Origin: Tsuneonella aeria
Lineage (GTDB): Bacteria; Pseudomonadota; Alphaproteobacteria; Sphingomonadales; Sphingomonadaceae
DNA length: 64,000 bases
Assembly (NCBI RefSeq): GCF_009827495.1
Contig: NZ_WTZA01000001.1
Location: 1,364,001 to 1,428,000, forward strand
Direction of reading: 5' to 3'
The notes beneath the pieces are model-generated. The model did no database searches. It worked only from the letters and a program-made list of their open reading frames with translations, and was not told the origin of the DNA. Below are positions 51,517 through 60,555 of the stretch, one piece after another; the first letter of the stretch is position 1, and each line of letters opens with the position of its first letter. The translations under genes and the position numbers were made by a program.

Positions 51517-54443
51517 TCGTGGCCCTCCTTCACCGCCTGGCGCGACATGCGGTCGGCCTTGCGTTGCGGCGCCCGGACGGACTGGTGCGCCAGCGCCGTG
51601 AGGATGAGCGCGGTGGTCCCGACCACCAGGATGAATATGCCGACGTCGAACAACAGGGCGCTGGCCAGCGGGACCTGGCCGATGAGAGGCACATCGAGGT
51701 AGCTGAAATACGATGTCAGGAACGGGTACCCGAACACCATCGCGCCGGCACCGGTCGTGACGGCGACAAGCAGGCCGATCCCGATCCATGCCAGCGGCCG
51801 CACCGCGAGGCGTGCCTCCACCCGGCGCGTGCCCATCGCCATGTACTGAAGGATCAGCGCGATCGCGACCGTGATCCCGCCCGCGAATCCGCCGCCGGGC
51901 AAGTCGTGGCCGCGAAGGAGCAGGTAGAACGCGAAGACCATGATCACCGGGAACAGCCATTCCATGATGACCCGGGGCACGAACAGCGAATCGGTCAGGG
52001 TTTCGCCGACACTGCGATCGGCATCGCGTTCATCGTTTTCAGCCTGAACCTGCTGCTGCTGCGGCGCGACGATGCTCTCGCGTGCCGGACGGAACCGCCG
52101 CAGGAGGGAAAAGATCGTCAACGCGACGATGGCCAGCACGGAAATCTCGCCCAGCGTGTCGAAGGCGCGGAAATCCACCAGGGTGACGTTGACGACGTTG
52201 CGCCCGCCCCCTTCGGCATAGCTGTTCTCGATGAAATAGCGCGAGACGGTTTCCGCCATGGGGCGGGTCATGATGGCGTAGGACAGCAGAGCTACGCCGA
52301 TCCCGGCGCCGATCGCGATCGACAGGTCCGTTCCGCGCCGCCGCGTGACGGACCACGGCGTTTTCCCGCCGGGCCACAGTTCCCGCTTGCGTTCGGGCAG
52401 CCAGCGCAGGCCGAGCAGGAGGAGCACGGTGGTGACGGTTTCCACCAGCAACTGGGTCAACGCGAGGTCCGGCGCCGATAGCCACACGAAGCTGATGCAG
52501 CTCACCAGGCCGGCCGCCGCCATCAGGACGAGCGCGGCGAAGCGACGATACTTTGCCTGCCATGCCGCCGCGATCGCGCAGCCCCCGCCCACCAGCCAGA
52601 TCAGCCCAAAGCCGGGGTCGATCATCGTGCCGGGCAACGAACCAGGCGCGTAGCCATAGCGAACGAAAGGCAGCAGCGCCGCGAACCCCGCGATCAACAC
52701 GATCAGCCGCAACTGCTGCTGCAGCCGCGACGTGGCGACATAGGCCAGCATCAGGCGCGACAGGCGGATGATGCTCGCCAGGCTCGCCTCGAAGGTTCGC
52801 TTGCCCCGCCAGCGCCCCATCAACGGCACGCCCGCGAATTCGTTCAGCGCCCCTCGATAGCGCAGATAACCGGCCGTCCCCACGACGAGCGCGACGAGGC
52901 TGAGCACCAGCGGCGCGTTCCAGCCGTGCCATACCGCCAGGCTGTAGTGCGGCATCTGCGGCCCCAGAACCGATCCGGCCGCAGACGCCAGGACCGGTCC
53001 CACCGTCATGGCCGGGAACATGCCGATGGCGACGCAGGCGAACACCAGCACCCCGATGGGCAAGAGCATCCAGAACGGCGCCTCGCGCGGGTCCTGCGGA
53101 AGATCGGTCGGCGGGGGGCCGAAGAACGCCTGGTGAATGAAGCGAACGGAATAGAGGACGCTGAACGACAGGCCGAGGGTCGCCAGGATCGGCATCAGGT
53201 AATCCGTCCAGGTGCCGGAATTCTGGCCGATCGCCTCGGCGAGGAACATCTCCTTCGACAGGAACCCGTTCAGCAGGGGAACCCCGGCCATCGCGGCGGC
53301 CGCCACCATCGCAAGGGTCGCCGTATAGGGCATGTAGCGGAAAAGCCCGCTCAGCCGCCGGACATCGCGGGTGCCCGCTTCATGATCGATGATCCCCGCC
53401 GCCATGAACAGCGATGCCTTGAAGGTGGCATGGTTGATCGTGTGAAAGATCGCCGCCACTGCGCCGAGCGGGCTGCCCAATCCCAACAGCAGGGTGATGA
53501 GCCCAAGGTGGCTGATCGTCGAGAAGGCGAGAAGGCCCTTCAGGTCCTGCTGGAAGATCGCGGCCCATGCCCCCACGACCAGCGTGACGATGCCGGTCGT
53601 GGTGACGATGACATACCAGGCGTCCGTCCCCGCCAGCACGGGCCACAGCCGGATGAGAACGAATATGCCCGCTTTCACCATCGTTGCCGAATGAAGATAG
53701 GCGGACACCGGCGTCGGCGCGGCCATCGCGTGGGGCAGCCAGAAATGGAACGGGAACTGCGCGCTTTTCGTGAACGCGCCCAGGAGGATCAGCAGCAGCG
53801 CCGGCAGGTACAGGGGATGCGCCTGGATGGCATCTGCCGATATCAGCACGACATCCAGCTCGTAGCTGCCGACGATCTTGCCGATGAGCAGCACGCCCAG
53901 CAGCAGGCACAGCCCGCCCGACGCGGTGATGATAAGCGCCATGCGCGCCCCGCTTCGCGCCGAAGCGTTATGGTACCAGTAACCGATCAGGAGGAACGAG
54001 AAGAGGCTCGTCAACTCCCAGAAGAGGGCGAGCTGGATGAGGTTGCCCGACAGGACGAGCCCCATCATCGATCCCATGAACCCCAGGAGATACGCGAAGA
54101 AACGCGGCACCGGGTCCTCGCTCGCCATGTAGTACCGGGCGTAGACGACCACGAGGAACCCGATCGCGGCGACCATCAGCGCGAACAGCCACGACAGACC
54201 GTCGAGCCGCAGGGAAAGATTGAACCCGACCGACGGCAGCCAGACCAGGGTTGTCCGGCTTCCGCCGGGCATCGCTGACATGTCGAACAAAAGGATCAGC
54301 AGGGTGGCCGTGGCAAGGGTAACGACACCCGCCAGCGCGCCAGCGAGATCGCGTGACCGCGAATCCAGGAACGCAAGTGCAAAGCTGCCGGCGAAAGGCA
54401 GCAGGACCGCAAGCCAGAGCATGACGGGATTATGCAGAATCAA
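51513..54443 (-). CDS. mnhA: Fused Na+/H+ antiporter subunits MnhA and MnhB
   Basis: The 976-residue protein begins with a NuoL-like proton-translocating part (about 1-640; ALFWELTSLFSFLLIGYW, KSAQFPFHFWLPHAMAAPTPVSAYLHSATMVKAGIF with the channel Lys residues). DUF4040/MbhD- and MbhE-like helices follow (about 650-800). It ends in a complete MnhB module (about 830-976; HDLPGGGFAGGITVAIALILQYMA). MrpA and MrpB are thus one chain. The start is a TTG at 54443 with GGCGAG upstream; the first ATG is at 54422 (MLWLAV). The Mrp complex exports Na+ (or other cations) for protons, supporting alkaline and salt tolerance. Confidence 0.93.
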   Translation of the reverse strand: MILHNPVMLWLAVLLPFAGSFALAFLDSRSRDLAGALAGVVTLATATLLILLFDMSAMPGGSRTTLVWLPSVGFNLSLRLDGLSWLFALMVAAIGFLVVVYARYYMASEDPVPRFFAYLLGFMGSMMGLVLSGNLIQLALFWELTSLFSFLLIGYWYHNASARSGARMALIITASGGLCLLLGVLLIGKIVGSYELDVVLISADAIQAHPLYLPALLLILLGAFTKSAQFPFHFWLPHAMAAPTPVSAYLHSATMVKAGIFVLIRLWPVLAGTDAWYVIVTTTGIVTLVVGAWAAIFQQDLKGLLAFSTISHLGLITLLLGLGSPLGAVAAIFHTINHATFKASLFMAAGIIDHEAGTRDVRRLSGLFRYMPYTATLAMVAAAAMAGVPLLNGFLSKEMFLAEAIGQNSGTWTDYLMPILATLGLSFSVLYSVRFIHQAFFGPPPTDLPQDPREAPFWMLLPIGVLVFACVAIGMFPAMTVGPVLASAAGSVLGPQMPHYSLAVWHGWNAPLVLSLVALVVGTAGYLRYRGALNEFAGVPLMGRWRGKRTFEASLASIIRLSRLMLAYVATSRLQQQLRLIVLIAGFAALLPFVRYGYAPGSLPGTMIDPGFGLIWLVGGGCAIAAAWQAKYRRFAALVLMAAAGLVSCISFVWLSAPDLALTQLLVETVTTVLLLLGLRWLPERKRELWPGGKTPWSVTRRRGTDLSIAIGAGIGVALLSYAIMTRPMAETVSRYFIENSYAEGGGRNVVNVTLVDFRAFDTLGEISVLAIVALTIFSLLRRFRPARESIVAPQQQQVQAENDERDADRSVGETLTDSLFVPRVIMEWLFPVIMVFAFYLLLRGHDLPGGGFAGGITVAIALILQYMAMGTRRVEARLAVRPLAWIGIGLLVAVTTGAGAMVFGYPFLTSYFSYLDVPLIGQVPLASALLFDVGIFILVVGTTALILTALAHQSVRAPQRKADRMSRQAVKEGHE

Positions 54444-54743
54444 ACAGCTCGCCGATCAATGTTGAAACCAGGTCGGAAGGCCATTCCGCCATGTAACTCC
54501 GCTTCTCGCCGCCTCCCCGGAGCCTGCGCTAGATAGAGCGCCAGCCCGCGAAACGGGCCAAAGCGCTTCAGAAGCTGAGTTAACACGGCGCGTCATCGTG
54601 GCAACCCCTGCCCGGGCGATCGGACACGGTTTCCTGCGCGAGACGGCGGTGCGCCCGCGTGCTGGAAAATCGGCGGAAATCGGATGCGCGGCGGCACCGC
54701 AACCACCCGGCTGGACCGGCGATCGTTACAATCAGGGAAGAGC
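54444..54743. other. Intergenic stretch upstream of the mnh operon
   Basis: About 300 bases between the mnhA start and tRNA-Gln. I see no protein gene here. The promoter of the mnh operon should lie near 54450-54600 on the minus strand, but no box stands out. There is no EcfG consensus. Confidence 0.5.
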
Positions 54744-54817
54744 TGGATGCCCCGTGAGGATTCGAACCTCAATTGACGGAGTCAGAGTCCGTAGTCTTAC
54801 CATTAGACGACGGGGCA
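54744..54817 (-). tRNA. tRNA-Gln (anticodon CUG)
   Basis: Read on the minus strand, the 74-base cloverleaf has the acceptor pair TGCCCCG/CGGGGCA, a D stem GTCT/AGAC, an anticodon stem ACGGA/TCCGT with loop CTCTGAC (anticodon CTG), a T stem TGAGG/CCTCA with loop TTCGAAT, and an encoded CCA. The first pair is U1-A72, as in other tRNA-Gln. The discriminator base is U73 rather than the usual G73. Confidence 0.95.
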
Positions 54818-54985
54818 TCGGCGGCAGGGCCAGGGGCCTGCCTGCGAGGGGGCGCACTTAGTTTCGCTTGAGAGCAAGGTCAAGGCTGCCGCTTGCGGCG
54901 GAGCGCGGGCCCGGCTAGCATCGTTGGCAGGTCCCCGCCGGGCACATTATCGGTCGCGCGGGAGGATGAGAAAGACTTTGAAAAT

Positions 54986-56167
54986 ATGGCGGAAATGTCT
55001 CCGCCGGACACGATACGGAGGACTGGCGGCAAAAGGGGCAAATCGTCCGGCAAAGTAGCCGATTTCCGCTACAAGCGCCCCTCCCAGTCCGAAAAACGCG
55101 CGCAGGACAGCCGCGCATTGCCAAAATCGGCCGTCGCGCGCGGAGAATCGCCGCGTCGCCCACCGGCTCGCGACACGGTGGCGCAGCGCCAGGCCTATGC
55201 CGCGCTCGATCTCGGCACCAACAACTGTCGCCTGCTGATCGCGCGGCCTTCGGGCGAGAATTTCACCGTGATCGATGCCTTCAGCCGGGTGGTCCGGCTC
55301 GGCGAGGATCTCGCAGGAAGCGGGCGGCTGAGCGCTGCGGCGATGGAACGCGCCCTGTGCGCACTGCATGTCTGCGCCGAAAAGCTGCGGCGCCGGAATG
55401 TCCAGCTCGCCCGATCGGTGGCGACGGAGGCGTGCCGCCGCGCGGTGAACGGTCCCGAATTCATCGAGCGCGTCCGCAGCGAAACCGGCATCGCGCTCGA
55501 CATCATCTCCGCCCAGGAAGAGGCGCGGCTCGCCGTGCTGGGGTGCCATGTCCTGCTCGAACAGGACCATGGACCGGCCGTCATCTTTGACATCGGAGGC
55601 GGCTCCACGGAACTGGTCCTGATCGAGCCGGGCGAGCGCGTGCCGCGCATCATCGACTGGGCCAGCGTCCCCTGGGGCGTAGTATCGCTCACCGACACGG
55701 TCGGCCGTGCCGAAGGCGACGACGCGGCGGCCCGCCTGGCGCGATACGCGCGGATGCGGTCGCTGGTCGCTGACAGCTTCGCCCCGTTCGCCGCCCGAAT
55801 TTCCGATGCAGCGCACGCGGAAGGTATCCGCCTGCTCGGCACCAGCGGCACGGTGACGACGCTCGCCAGCCTGCACCTGGAACTGCAACAGTACGACCGC
55901 CGCGCGGTGGACGGACTGATCGTGCCCGCGTCGGCCATGCGCGCCATCAATGCGCGGCTTTCGGCAATGGCGCCCGGCGATCGGCGGAAACTGCCGTGCA
56001 TCGGCGCCGACCGCGCCGACCTGGTCGTCGCCGGCTGCGCGATCCTCGATTCGATCCTCGATATCTGGCCGGCCGATCGTCTGGGCGTGGCGGATCGGGG
56101 CATTCGGGAAGGCATCCTGCGCAGCCTGATGGCCGGCACTCCCGCCCCCGCGAGGGCCGCCCGATGA
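54986..56167 (+). CDS. Ppx/GppA family exopolyphosphatase or pppGpp phosphatase
   Basis: The 393-residue protein has the actin-like ATPase fold of the Ppx/GppA family: YAALDLGTNNCRLLIA (phosphate 1), EEARLAVLGC, VIFDIGGGSTELVLIE (phosphate 2) and LLGTSGTVTTLASL. It lacks the long C-terminal HD-like domain of E. coli Ppx, so it is the short GppA/Ppx1 form. The first 65 residues are basic, Ser/Arg/Lys-rich and probably disordered. It removes phosphate from polyphosphate or pppGpp; which one is not clear. Start at 54986 is tentative, as 54995 is also possible. The stop overlaps rlmE by four bases. Confidence 0.9.
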   Translation: MAEMSPPDTIRRTGGKRGKSSGKVADFRYKRPSQSEKRAQDSRALPKSAVARGESPRRPPARDTVAQRQAYAALDLGTNNCRLLIARPSGENFTVIDAFSRVVRLGEDLAGSGRLSAAAMERALCALHVCAEKLRRRNVQLARSVATEACRRAVNGPEFIERVRSETGIALDIISAQEEARLAVLGCHVLLEQDHGPAVIFDIGGGSTELVLIEPGERVPRIIDWASVPWGVVSLTDTVGRAEGDDAAARLARYARMRSLVADSFAPFAARISDAAHAEGIRLLGTSGTVTTLASLHLELQQYDRRAVDGLIVPASAMRAINARLSAMAPGDRRKLPCIGADRADLVVAGCAILDSILDIWPADRLGVADRGIREGILRSLMAGTPAPARAAR

Positions 56168-56844
56168 CCCGCGGAACAAGGGATGTGCACAAGCGGGTCA
56201 GGACGGCGCGCGGACGCACGGCGTCCTCCAACCGCTGGCTCGCGCGCCAGCTCAACGATCCCTACGTCCGCCAGGCGAAAGCCGAAGGCTATCGCAGCCG
56301 CGCGGCCTACAAGCTGATCGAGCTCGACGAGAAATTCGGCATCCTCAAGGGCGCACGGCGCGTGGTGGACCTTGGCGTTGCGCCCGGGGGGTGGAGCCAG
56401 GTGGTGCGCAAGCTGCGCCCCGGCGCGGCCGTCGTCGGGATAGACCTGTTGCCGACGGAGCCGCTCGAGGGCGTGACCCTGCTCCAGATGGATTTCATGG
56501 CCGATGAAGCGCCCGCGGCCCTGCGCGATGCGCTGGGCGGACCGGCGGACCTCGTACTCAGCGACATGGCCGCCAATACCGTGGGCCACAAGCAGACCGA
56601 CCATCTGAGGACCATGGGCCTCGTGGAAACCGCGACCTGGTTCGCGATCGAGAACCTGGAGCCAGGCGGTGCGTTCGTGGCAAAGGTGCTGGCGGGCGGC
56701 ACCGATGCCGCGCTGCTGTCACTGCTGAAAACGCACTTCAGGACCGTCAAGCACGCAAAACCCCCCGCGAGCCGCAAGGGCTCGAGCGAATGGTACGTCA
56801 TCGCCCAGGGTTTCAAGGGGACGCCCGGGCCGCAAGAAGGCTAG
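56164..56844 (+). CDS. rlmE: 23S rRNA 2'-O-ribose methyltransferase RlmE (FtsJ/RrmJ)
   Basis: RlmE methylates the 2'-OH of U2552 in the 50S A-loop. The 226-residue protein has the K-D-K-E tetrad: Lys in SRAAYKLIELDEKF, Asp in LVLSDMAANTVGH, Lys in GAFVAKVLAGG, and Glu in SRKGSSEWYVIAQGF. The SAM motif VVDLGVAPGGWSQVV is intact. The N-terminal 30 residues are basic. The ATG at 56164 overlaps the ppx stop by four bases, a neighbour pair common in alphaproteobacteria. A GC-rich terminator follows. Confidence 0.96.
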   Translation: MTRGTRDVHKRVRTARGRTASSNRWLARQLNDPYVRQAKAEGYRSRAAYKLIELDEKFGILKGARRVVDLGVAPGGWSQVVRKLRPGAAVVGIDLLPTEPLEGVTLLQMDFMADEAPAALRDALGGPADLVLSDMAANTVGHKQTDHLRTMGLVETATWFAIENLEPGGAFVAKVLAGGTDAALLSLLKTHFRTVKHAKPPASRKGSSEWYVIAQGFKGTPGPQEG

Positions 56845-56845
56845 C

Positions 56846-56874
56846 CGCGCCAGCCGCCCGGCGGCGCGCGTTTT
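56846..56874 (+). terminator. Terminator after rlmE
   Basis: CGCGCC (56846-56851), a bulged A, and GCCG pair with CGGC and GGCGCG (to 56868), followed by CG and TTTT at 56871-56874. It lies between convergent genes and touches the stop codon of the cytochrome gene. Confidence 0.6.
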
Positions 56875-57574
56875 ACTGGACGCCGACAGTGCTCTTGGTC
56901 GGGCCGTCGTTCGCCGGGCTGGCAACGGCGCCCGCCGCTTCGGGGCCCGGCTTTTCGGCCGGTCCGGCGCCGGCGGTCGGATCGCCGGCCGCGGCATCTT
57001 CAGCAGCGCCGGCCGCGGGCGCTTCTGCCGCCGCCGCCGCCGGAGCGGGCAGTTCCGGCCCGCCGCCCTGCTGCTTCAGATAGAGCAGGATGTTGGCGCG
57101 GTCTTCGGCGTTCGACAGGCCGGCGAAGCTCATCTTGGTGCCCGGCGCGAACGCCTTCGGGCTCTTGAGCCAGGCGTCCATGTTCTCGAACGTCCAGTCC
57201 CCGCCATGGCCCGACAGCGCGCTGGAATAGGCGAATCCGGCGGCATGCTTGCCGATCGGCTTGCCCATGACGGCCCACAGGTTCGGCCCCTGCTTGGCCG
57301 CGCCGCCCTGATCGAAGGTATGGCAGGTGCCGCACCGGCCCTGTGCCGCCTTTTCACCCGCCGCTGCATCGGCGCTGGCGAGCAGTGTGCCGAGATCGGG
57401 GCCCGCCTCGCCCCCCGCACCCTCTTCGACCACGCCTTCGATGGGGAAGCCCATCGCTTCGGGCCGTTCCGGACGGTCGGCGTGGAAATACTTTGCGCTG
57501 ACGCTGGAAAGGCCGAGCGCGACGACGCCCGAAAACAGGACCCAGCCAGCGGCAGTGTTGAAACGGTCGTCCAT
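56873..57574 (-). CDS. Membrane-anchored class I cytochrome c
   Basis: The 233-residue protein has an N-terminal uncleaved anchor (about 9-27, AGWVLFSGVVALGLSSVSA), a linker (about 30-65) and one cytochrome c domain (about 66-170) with the haem motif CGTCH, KQGPNLWAVMGKP and the distal Met in PGTKMSFAG. This is the CycM/c552 type that passes electrons from the bc1 complex to the terminal oxidase. Residues about 175-233 form an unusual Ala/Pro/Gly-rich, acidic tail of some 60 residues, longer than in typical CycM. The gene is divergent from pheA and convergent with rlmE. Confidence 0.92.
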   Translation of the reverse strand: MDDRFNTAAGWVLFSGVVALGLSSVSAKYFHADRPERPEAMGFPIEGVVEEGAGGEAGPDLGTLLASADAAAGEKAAQGRCGTCHTFDQGGAAKQGPNLWAVMGKPIGKHAAGFAYSSALSGHGGDWTFENMDAWLKSPKAFAPGTKMSFAGLSNAEDRANILLYLKQQGGGPELPAPAAAAAEAPAAGAAEDAAAGDPTAGAGPAEKPGPEAAGAVASPANDGPTKSTVGVQ

Positions 57575-57709
57575 GCGTGCAGTAACCCGCGTGTTAGAAG
57601 TTGGTGGCGGCTTTGCGCCGCGCTCTAGTCAGCCCTTGCATTGCGCGCAAGGGGGCGCATGGCCGATGCCGCTTGCCGCGCTATCGATGGGAAGCTAGGC
57701 GCCGCGGCG

Positions 57710-58600
57710 ATGAGCAGTTTCCCCGCACCGGCGCGCGCCATGGTCGACGCGATGCAGGCCGCGGCGGCTGACGATCCCGTTCGCGCCGTCGCATTCGCCG
57801 GCGCGCCCGGCGCCAACTCCCACCGCGCCGCGCTAGAGATGGTGCGGGATTGCCTGCCCCTGCCCTGCTTTTCGTTCGAGGACGCGATAGACGCCGTGAA
57901 GGCGGGCCGCGCGGGCGCCGCGGCCATCCCGATCGAGAACAGCCAGAACGGGCGGGTCGCGGACATCCATTTCCTCCTGCCGGAAAGCGGTCTCAAGATC
58001 GTTGCCGAACACTTCCTGCGCATCAACCACGCCCTGATGGCGCTGGGACCCGGACCGTTCGAGGCGGCGTACAGCCACCCGCAGGCGCTCGGCCAGTCGC
58101 GCCGGTTCCTGCGCGAACGGGGCATAGTCCCGCTCAGCTATGCGGACACGGCAGGCGCCGCGGCCCATGTCGCGGAGCGCGGAGCCCCCGATCTGGCAGC
58201 CATCGCGCCGCCGCTTGCCGCCGATCTTTACGGACTGCGGATCGTGGAGCACGATGTCGAGGACGCAGCCGACAACACCACGCGGTTCCTGCTGCTGGCG
58301 CGCGATCCGCTGCCGCCCGCCGCGATCGGCGAGCCTGCCGTGACGACGTTCGTCTTCGAAGTGAAGAACGTGCCGGCCGCGCTTTACAAGGCGTTGGGCG
58401 GCTTCGCCACGAACGGCGTCAACATGACGAAGCTGGAAAGCTACCAGTCGGGGGCGAGTTTTTCCGCCACCATGTTCTACGCCGACATTATCGGCGCGCC
58501 CGGCGACGCAGCGGTAGACAGGGCGCTCGAGGAACTGGCGTTCCATTGCAAGGAATTGCGTATGCTGGGCACCTACCCGCAGGAACGCGCGCGCGGTTAG
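57710..58600 (+). CDS. pheA: Prephenate dehydratase
   Basis: PheA converts prephenate to phenylpyruvate for phenylalanine synthesis. The 296-residue protein has the catalytic domain (about 20-200; VAFAGAPGANSHRAAL, AIPIENSQNGRVADI, the TRF motif in DNTTRFLLLAR) and a C-terminal ACT domain (about 215-290; VPAALYKALGGFATNGVNMTKLESYQ) for phenylalanine feedback. It lacks a chorismate mutase domain. An alternative ATG at 57659, with a strong AAGGGGG site, would add 17 residues; I chose 57710 because the conserved sequence (MSSFPAPARAMVDAMQ) starts there and gives the usual length. Confidence 0.94.
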   Translation: MSSFPAPARAMVDAMQAAAADDPVRAVAFAGAPGANSHRAALEMVRDCLPLPCFSFEDAIDAVKAGRAGAAAIPIENSQNGRVADIHFLLPESGLKIVAEHFLRINHALMALGPGPFEAAYSHPQALGQSRRFLRERGIVPLSYADTAGAAAHVAERGAPDLAAIAPPLAADLYGLRIVEHDVEDAADNTTRFLLLARDPLPPAAIGEPAVTTFVFEVKNVPAALYKALGGFATNGVNMTKLESYQSGASFSATMFYADIIGAPGDAAVDRALEELAFHCKELRMLGTYPQERARG

Positions 58601-58636
58601 TTGCGCGGCGGGCAGCGGCGTGCCACCACCCGCGCC

Positions 58637-59290
58637 GTGACGACGGGGGCGCGGCAGATCGGCGATGCGGGGCAGGCGTGGGAGGCCGTGCGCGCCGATC
58701 CTGCGATTCAGTTCGCCCCGGTCACCCAGCCCGCCACGCCCCCGCCGGAGCCGCCGGGCTGGCTGCAAAGCCTGTTCCGCTGGTTGACCGAGCTGCTGGA
58801 GCCCGTGGGCCGCGCCCTGGGCATGAACTGGCCGACATTTCGCTGGGTTCTGCTGGCAATCGCGATCGTCGCCGCGCTGGCGCTGGCATGGCGCATTGTC
58901 GGCCCGGCGATCGGCTGGCGGCCGCGCGCGGCCCCGGTCCCCGAATCCGAATGGGCGCCCGAAACCGGCGATGCGCTGGCCTTGCTGGAAGATGCCGACC
59001 GGCTGGCGGCGGAAGGCCGGTTCGACGAGGCGACGCACTTGCTTCTCCGCCGCAGCATCGGCCAGATCGCGGCGGCGCGCCCCGGCCTGGTGGAGCCCGC
59101 GACCACGGCGCGCGAACTGTCGGGCATGGCAGCCCTTCCCGACGGCGCCCGCAGCGCCTTCGCCACCATCGCCGAACGGGTCGAGCGCAGCCTGTTTGCC
59201 CTGCGCGCGCTGGGCCCCGACGATTGGCAGGCGGCCCGCGATGCCTACGCCCGGTTCGCGCTCGCCCGGCTCGCGAGCCCGGCCGCATGA
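58637..59290 (+). CDS. DUF4129-like membrane protein at the head of the MoxR cluster
   Basis: The product (217 residues from this GTG) has one clear membrane segment (about 75-95, WVLLAIAIVAALALAWRIV) after a Pro-rich periplasmic or linker part (TPPPEPPGWLQSLFRWLTELL). The C-terminal cytoplasmic region has EDADRLAAEGRFDEATHLLLRRSI and AYARFALARL, which resembles the DUF4129 region found next to MoxR/DUF58 genes. A TTG at 58601 directly after the pheA stop is an alternative start adding 12 residues. Its stop overlaps the next gene by four bases. Function unknown; it probably works with the downstream MoxR system. Confidence 0.75.
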   Translation: MTTGARQIGDAGQAWEAVRADPAIQFAPVTQPATPPPEPPGWLQSLFRWLTELLEPVGRALGMNWPTFRWVLLAIAIVAALALAWRIVGPAIGWRPRAAPVPESEWAPETGDALALLEDADRLAAEGRFDEATHLLLRRSIGQIAAARPGLVEPATTARELSGMAALPDGARSAFATIAERVERSLFALRALGPDDWQAARDAYARFALARLASPAA

Positions 59291-60555
59291 GCGCGTTTTC
59301 ACCGCGCGCGGTTATCGGCCTGGTCCTGGCGGGCGCGCTCAGCTTCATCCTGATGCTGTGGTTCATCGGCCAGGGCGACACCGGGCCGGGCCCGGACAAC
59401 GGCGAAGGCCACGCGGCAAGCCACGGCCTGATCGGCTACGCCGGCATTGCCGCACTGCTCGAGACGCAAGGGCACGACGTGAGCATGTCCCGCAGCCAGG
59501 GACGGCTCGACGACGAGGTGCTCCTCGTCCTCACGCCGCCGCCCTTCGCCGATGCCGACGATGTGGCCGAGGTGATCCGCGATCGCCGCTACGCCGGACC
59601 GACGCTGCTGATCCTGCCCAAATGGTTCGCCGCGAAGCTGCCGGCGCGCGTTTCCGGGGCCCGCGAGGGGTGGGTCGCGATCCATGACGCGCAGACCCCG
59701 CGCTGGACTCAAGACCTGGCGGACGAACTCGAGATGCAGGCTTCCGTGGCCGAGCTTCCCAACGAACCGGCACCCGACTGGCGCGGCATGGGCGTAGCCG
59801 GCCGCCTGCCCGAACGGTTTCGCGTGCAAGGGCTGGACGGGGGGCCGTGGACCAGCCTGGTTCGCGATGCCATGGGCCGCGACCTGGTCGCCTATGCAGA
59901 CGATGCCGGATGCTACCCCGTGCTCGATGCCGCATCCGGCCAGCAAGGGCGGCCGAATTGCGACGAGGCGAAATGGAACGTCACGGTCGTGTTCGAACCG
60001 GACTTGTTCAACAACTATGGGCTGGCGGACCGCGACCGCGCGGAACTCGCCGCCGCTGTCGTCGACCTCGCGCGGGAGGGGCAGGACCTGCCTGTGGTGT
60101 TCGACCTGACGATGAACGGGTTCGGCGCGGCGCGGAACCTTGTCACGCTGGCGTTCACGCCGCCTTTCCTTGCGGCGACCTTGTGCCTTCTCATCGCGCT
60201 GGCGATCGTGGCCTGGCGCGCCTTCGGCCGCTTCGGGCCGCCGATCGCGGAGGAACCCGCGATCGCGTTCGGCAAGACGCGGCTCGCAGCGGACAGTGGG
60301 GGCCTTGTCCGGCGCAGCGGGCGGTTGCACCTGCTCGGCCCGCCTTATGCGGCGATGATCGAACGCCGGCTTGCCGCTGCGCTGGGTGTCCACCGCGCCC
60401 GCGGCGCTGCCCTTGACGCGGCGATCGCCGCCCGCGCGGCCGATGCGCCAGCTTTCACCCGGCTCGCCAGCGACCTCGAAACCGCGCGCGGCCCGTCCGC
60501 CACCCTGCGCGCCGCGCACGCCCTCTATTCTCTCGAAAGGACCATAGCCCGATGA
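59287..60555 (+). CDS. DUF4350 domain membrane protein of the MoxR cluster
   Basis: The 422-residue protein has an N-terminal membrane anchor (about 8-26, [20 protein letters not shown]), a periplasmic DUF4350-like domain (about 40-275; [44 protein letters not shown]), a second membrane segment (about 292-315) and a cytoplasmic tail (about 318-422). DUF4350 has a Rossmann-like, glutamine-amidotransferase-like fold without known activity. Overlaps of four bases with both neighbours show strong coupling with moxR. Confidence 0.82.
   Translation: MSAFSPRAVIGLVLAGALSFILMLWFIGQGDTGPGPDNGEGHAASHGLIGYAGIAALLETQGHDVSMSRSQGRLDDEVLLVLTPPPFADADDVAEVIRDRRYAGPTLLILPKWFAAKLPARVSGAREGWVAIHDAQTPRWTQDLADELEMQASVAELPNEPAPDWRGMGVAGRLPERFRVQGLDGGPWTSLVRDAMGRDLVAYADDAGCYPVLDAASGQQGRPNCDEAKWNVTVVFEPDLFNNYGLADRDRAELAAAVVDLAREGQDLPVVFDLTMNGFGAARNLVTLAFTPPFLAATLCLLIALAIVAWRAFGRFGPPIAEEPAIAFGKTRLAADSGGLVRRSGRLHLLGPPYAAMIERRLAAALGVHRARGAALDAAIAARAADAPAFTRLASDLETARGPSATLRAAHALYSLERTIAR

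Noticed and set aside
54598..54861. An 87-codon plus-strand frame over the tRNA-Gln gene
   Set aside because: It runs across the tRNA on the opposite strand and has no protein-like features.
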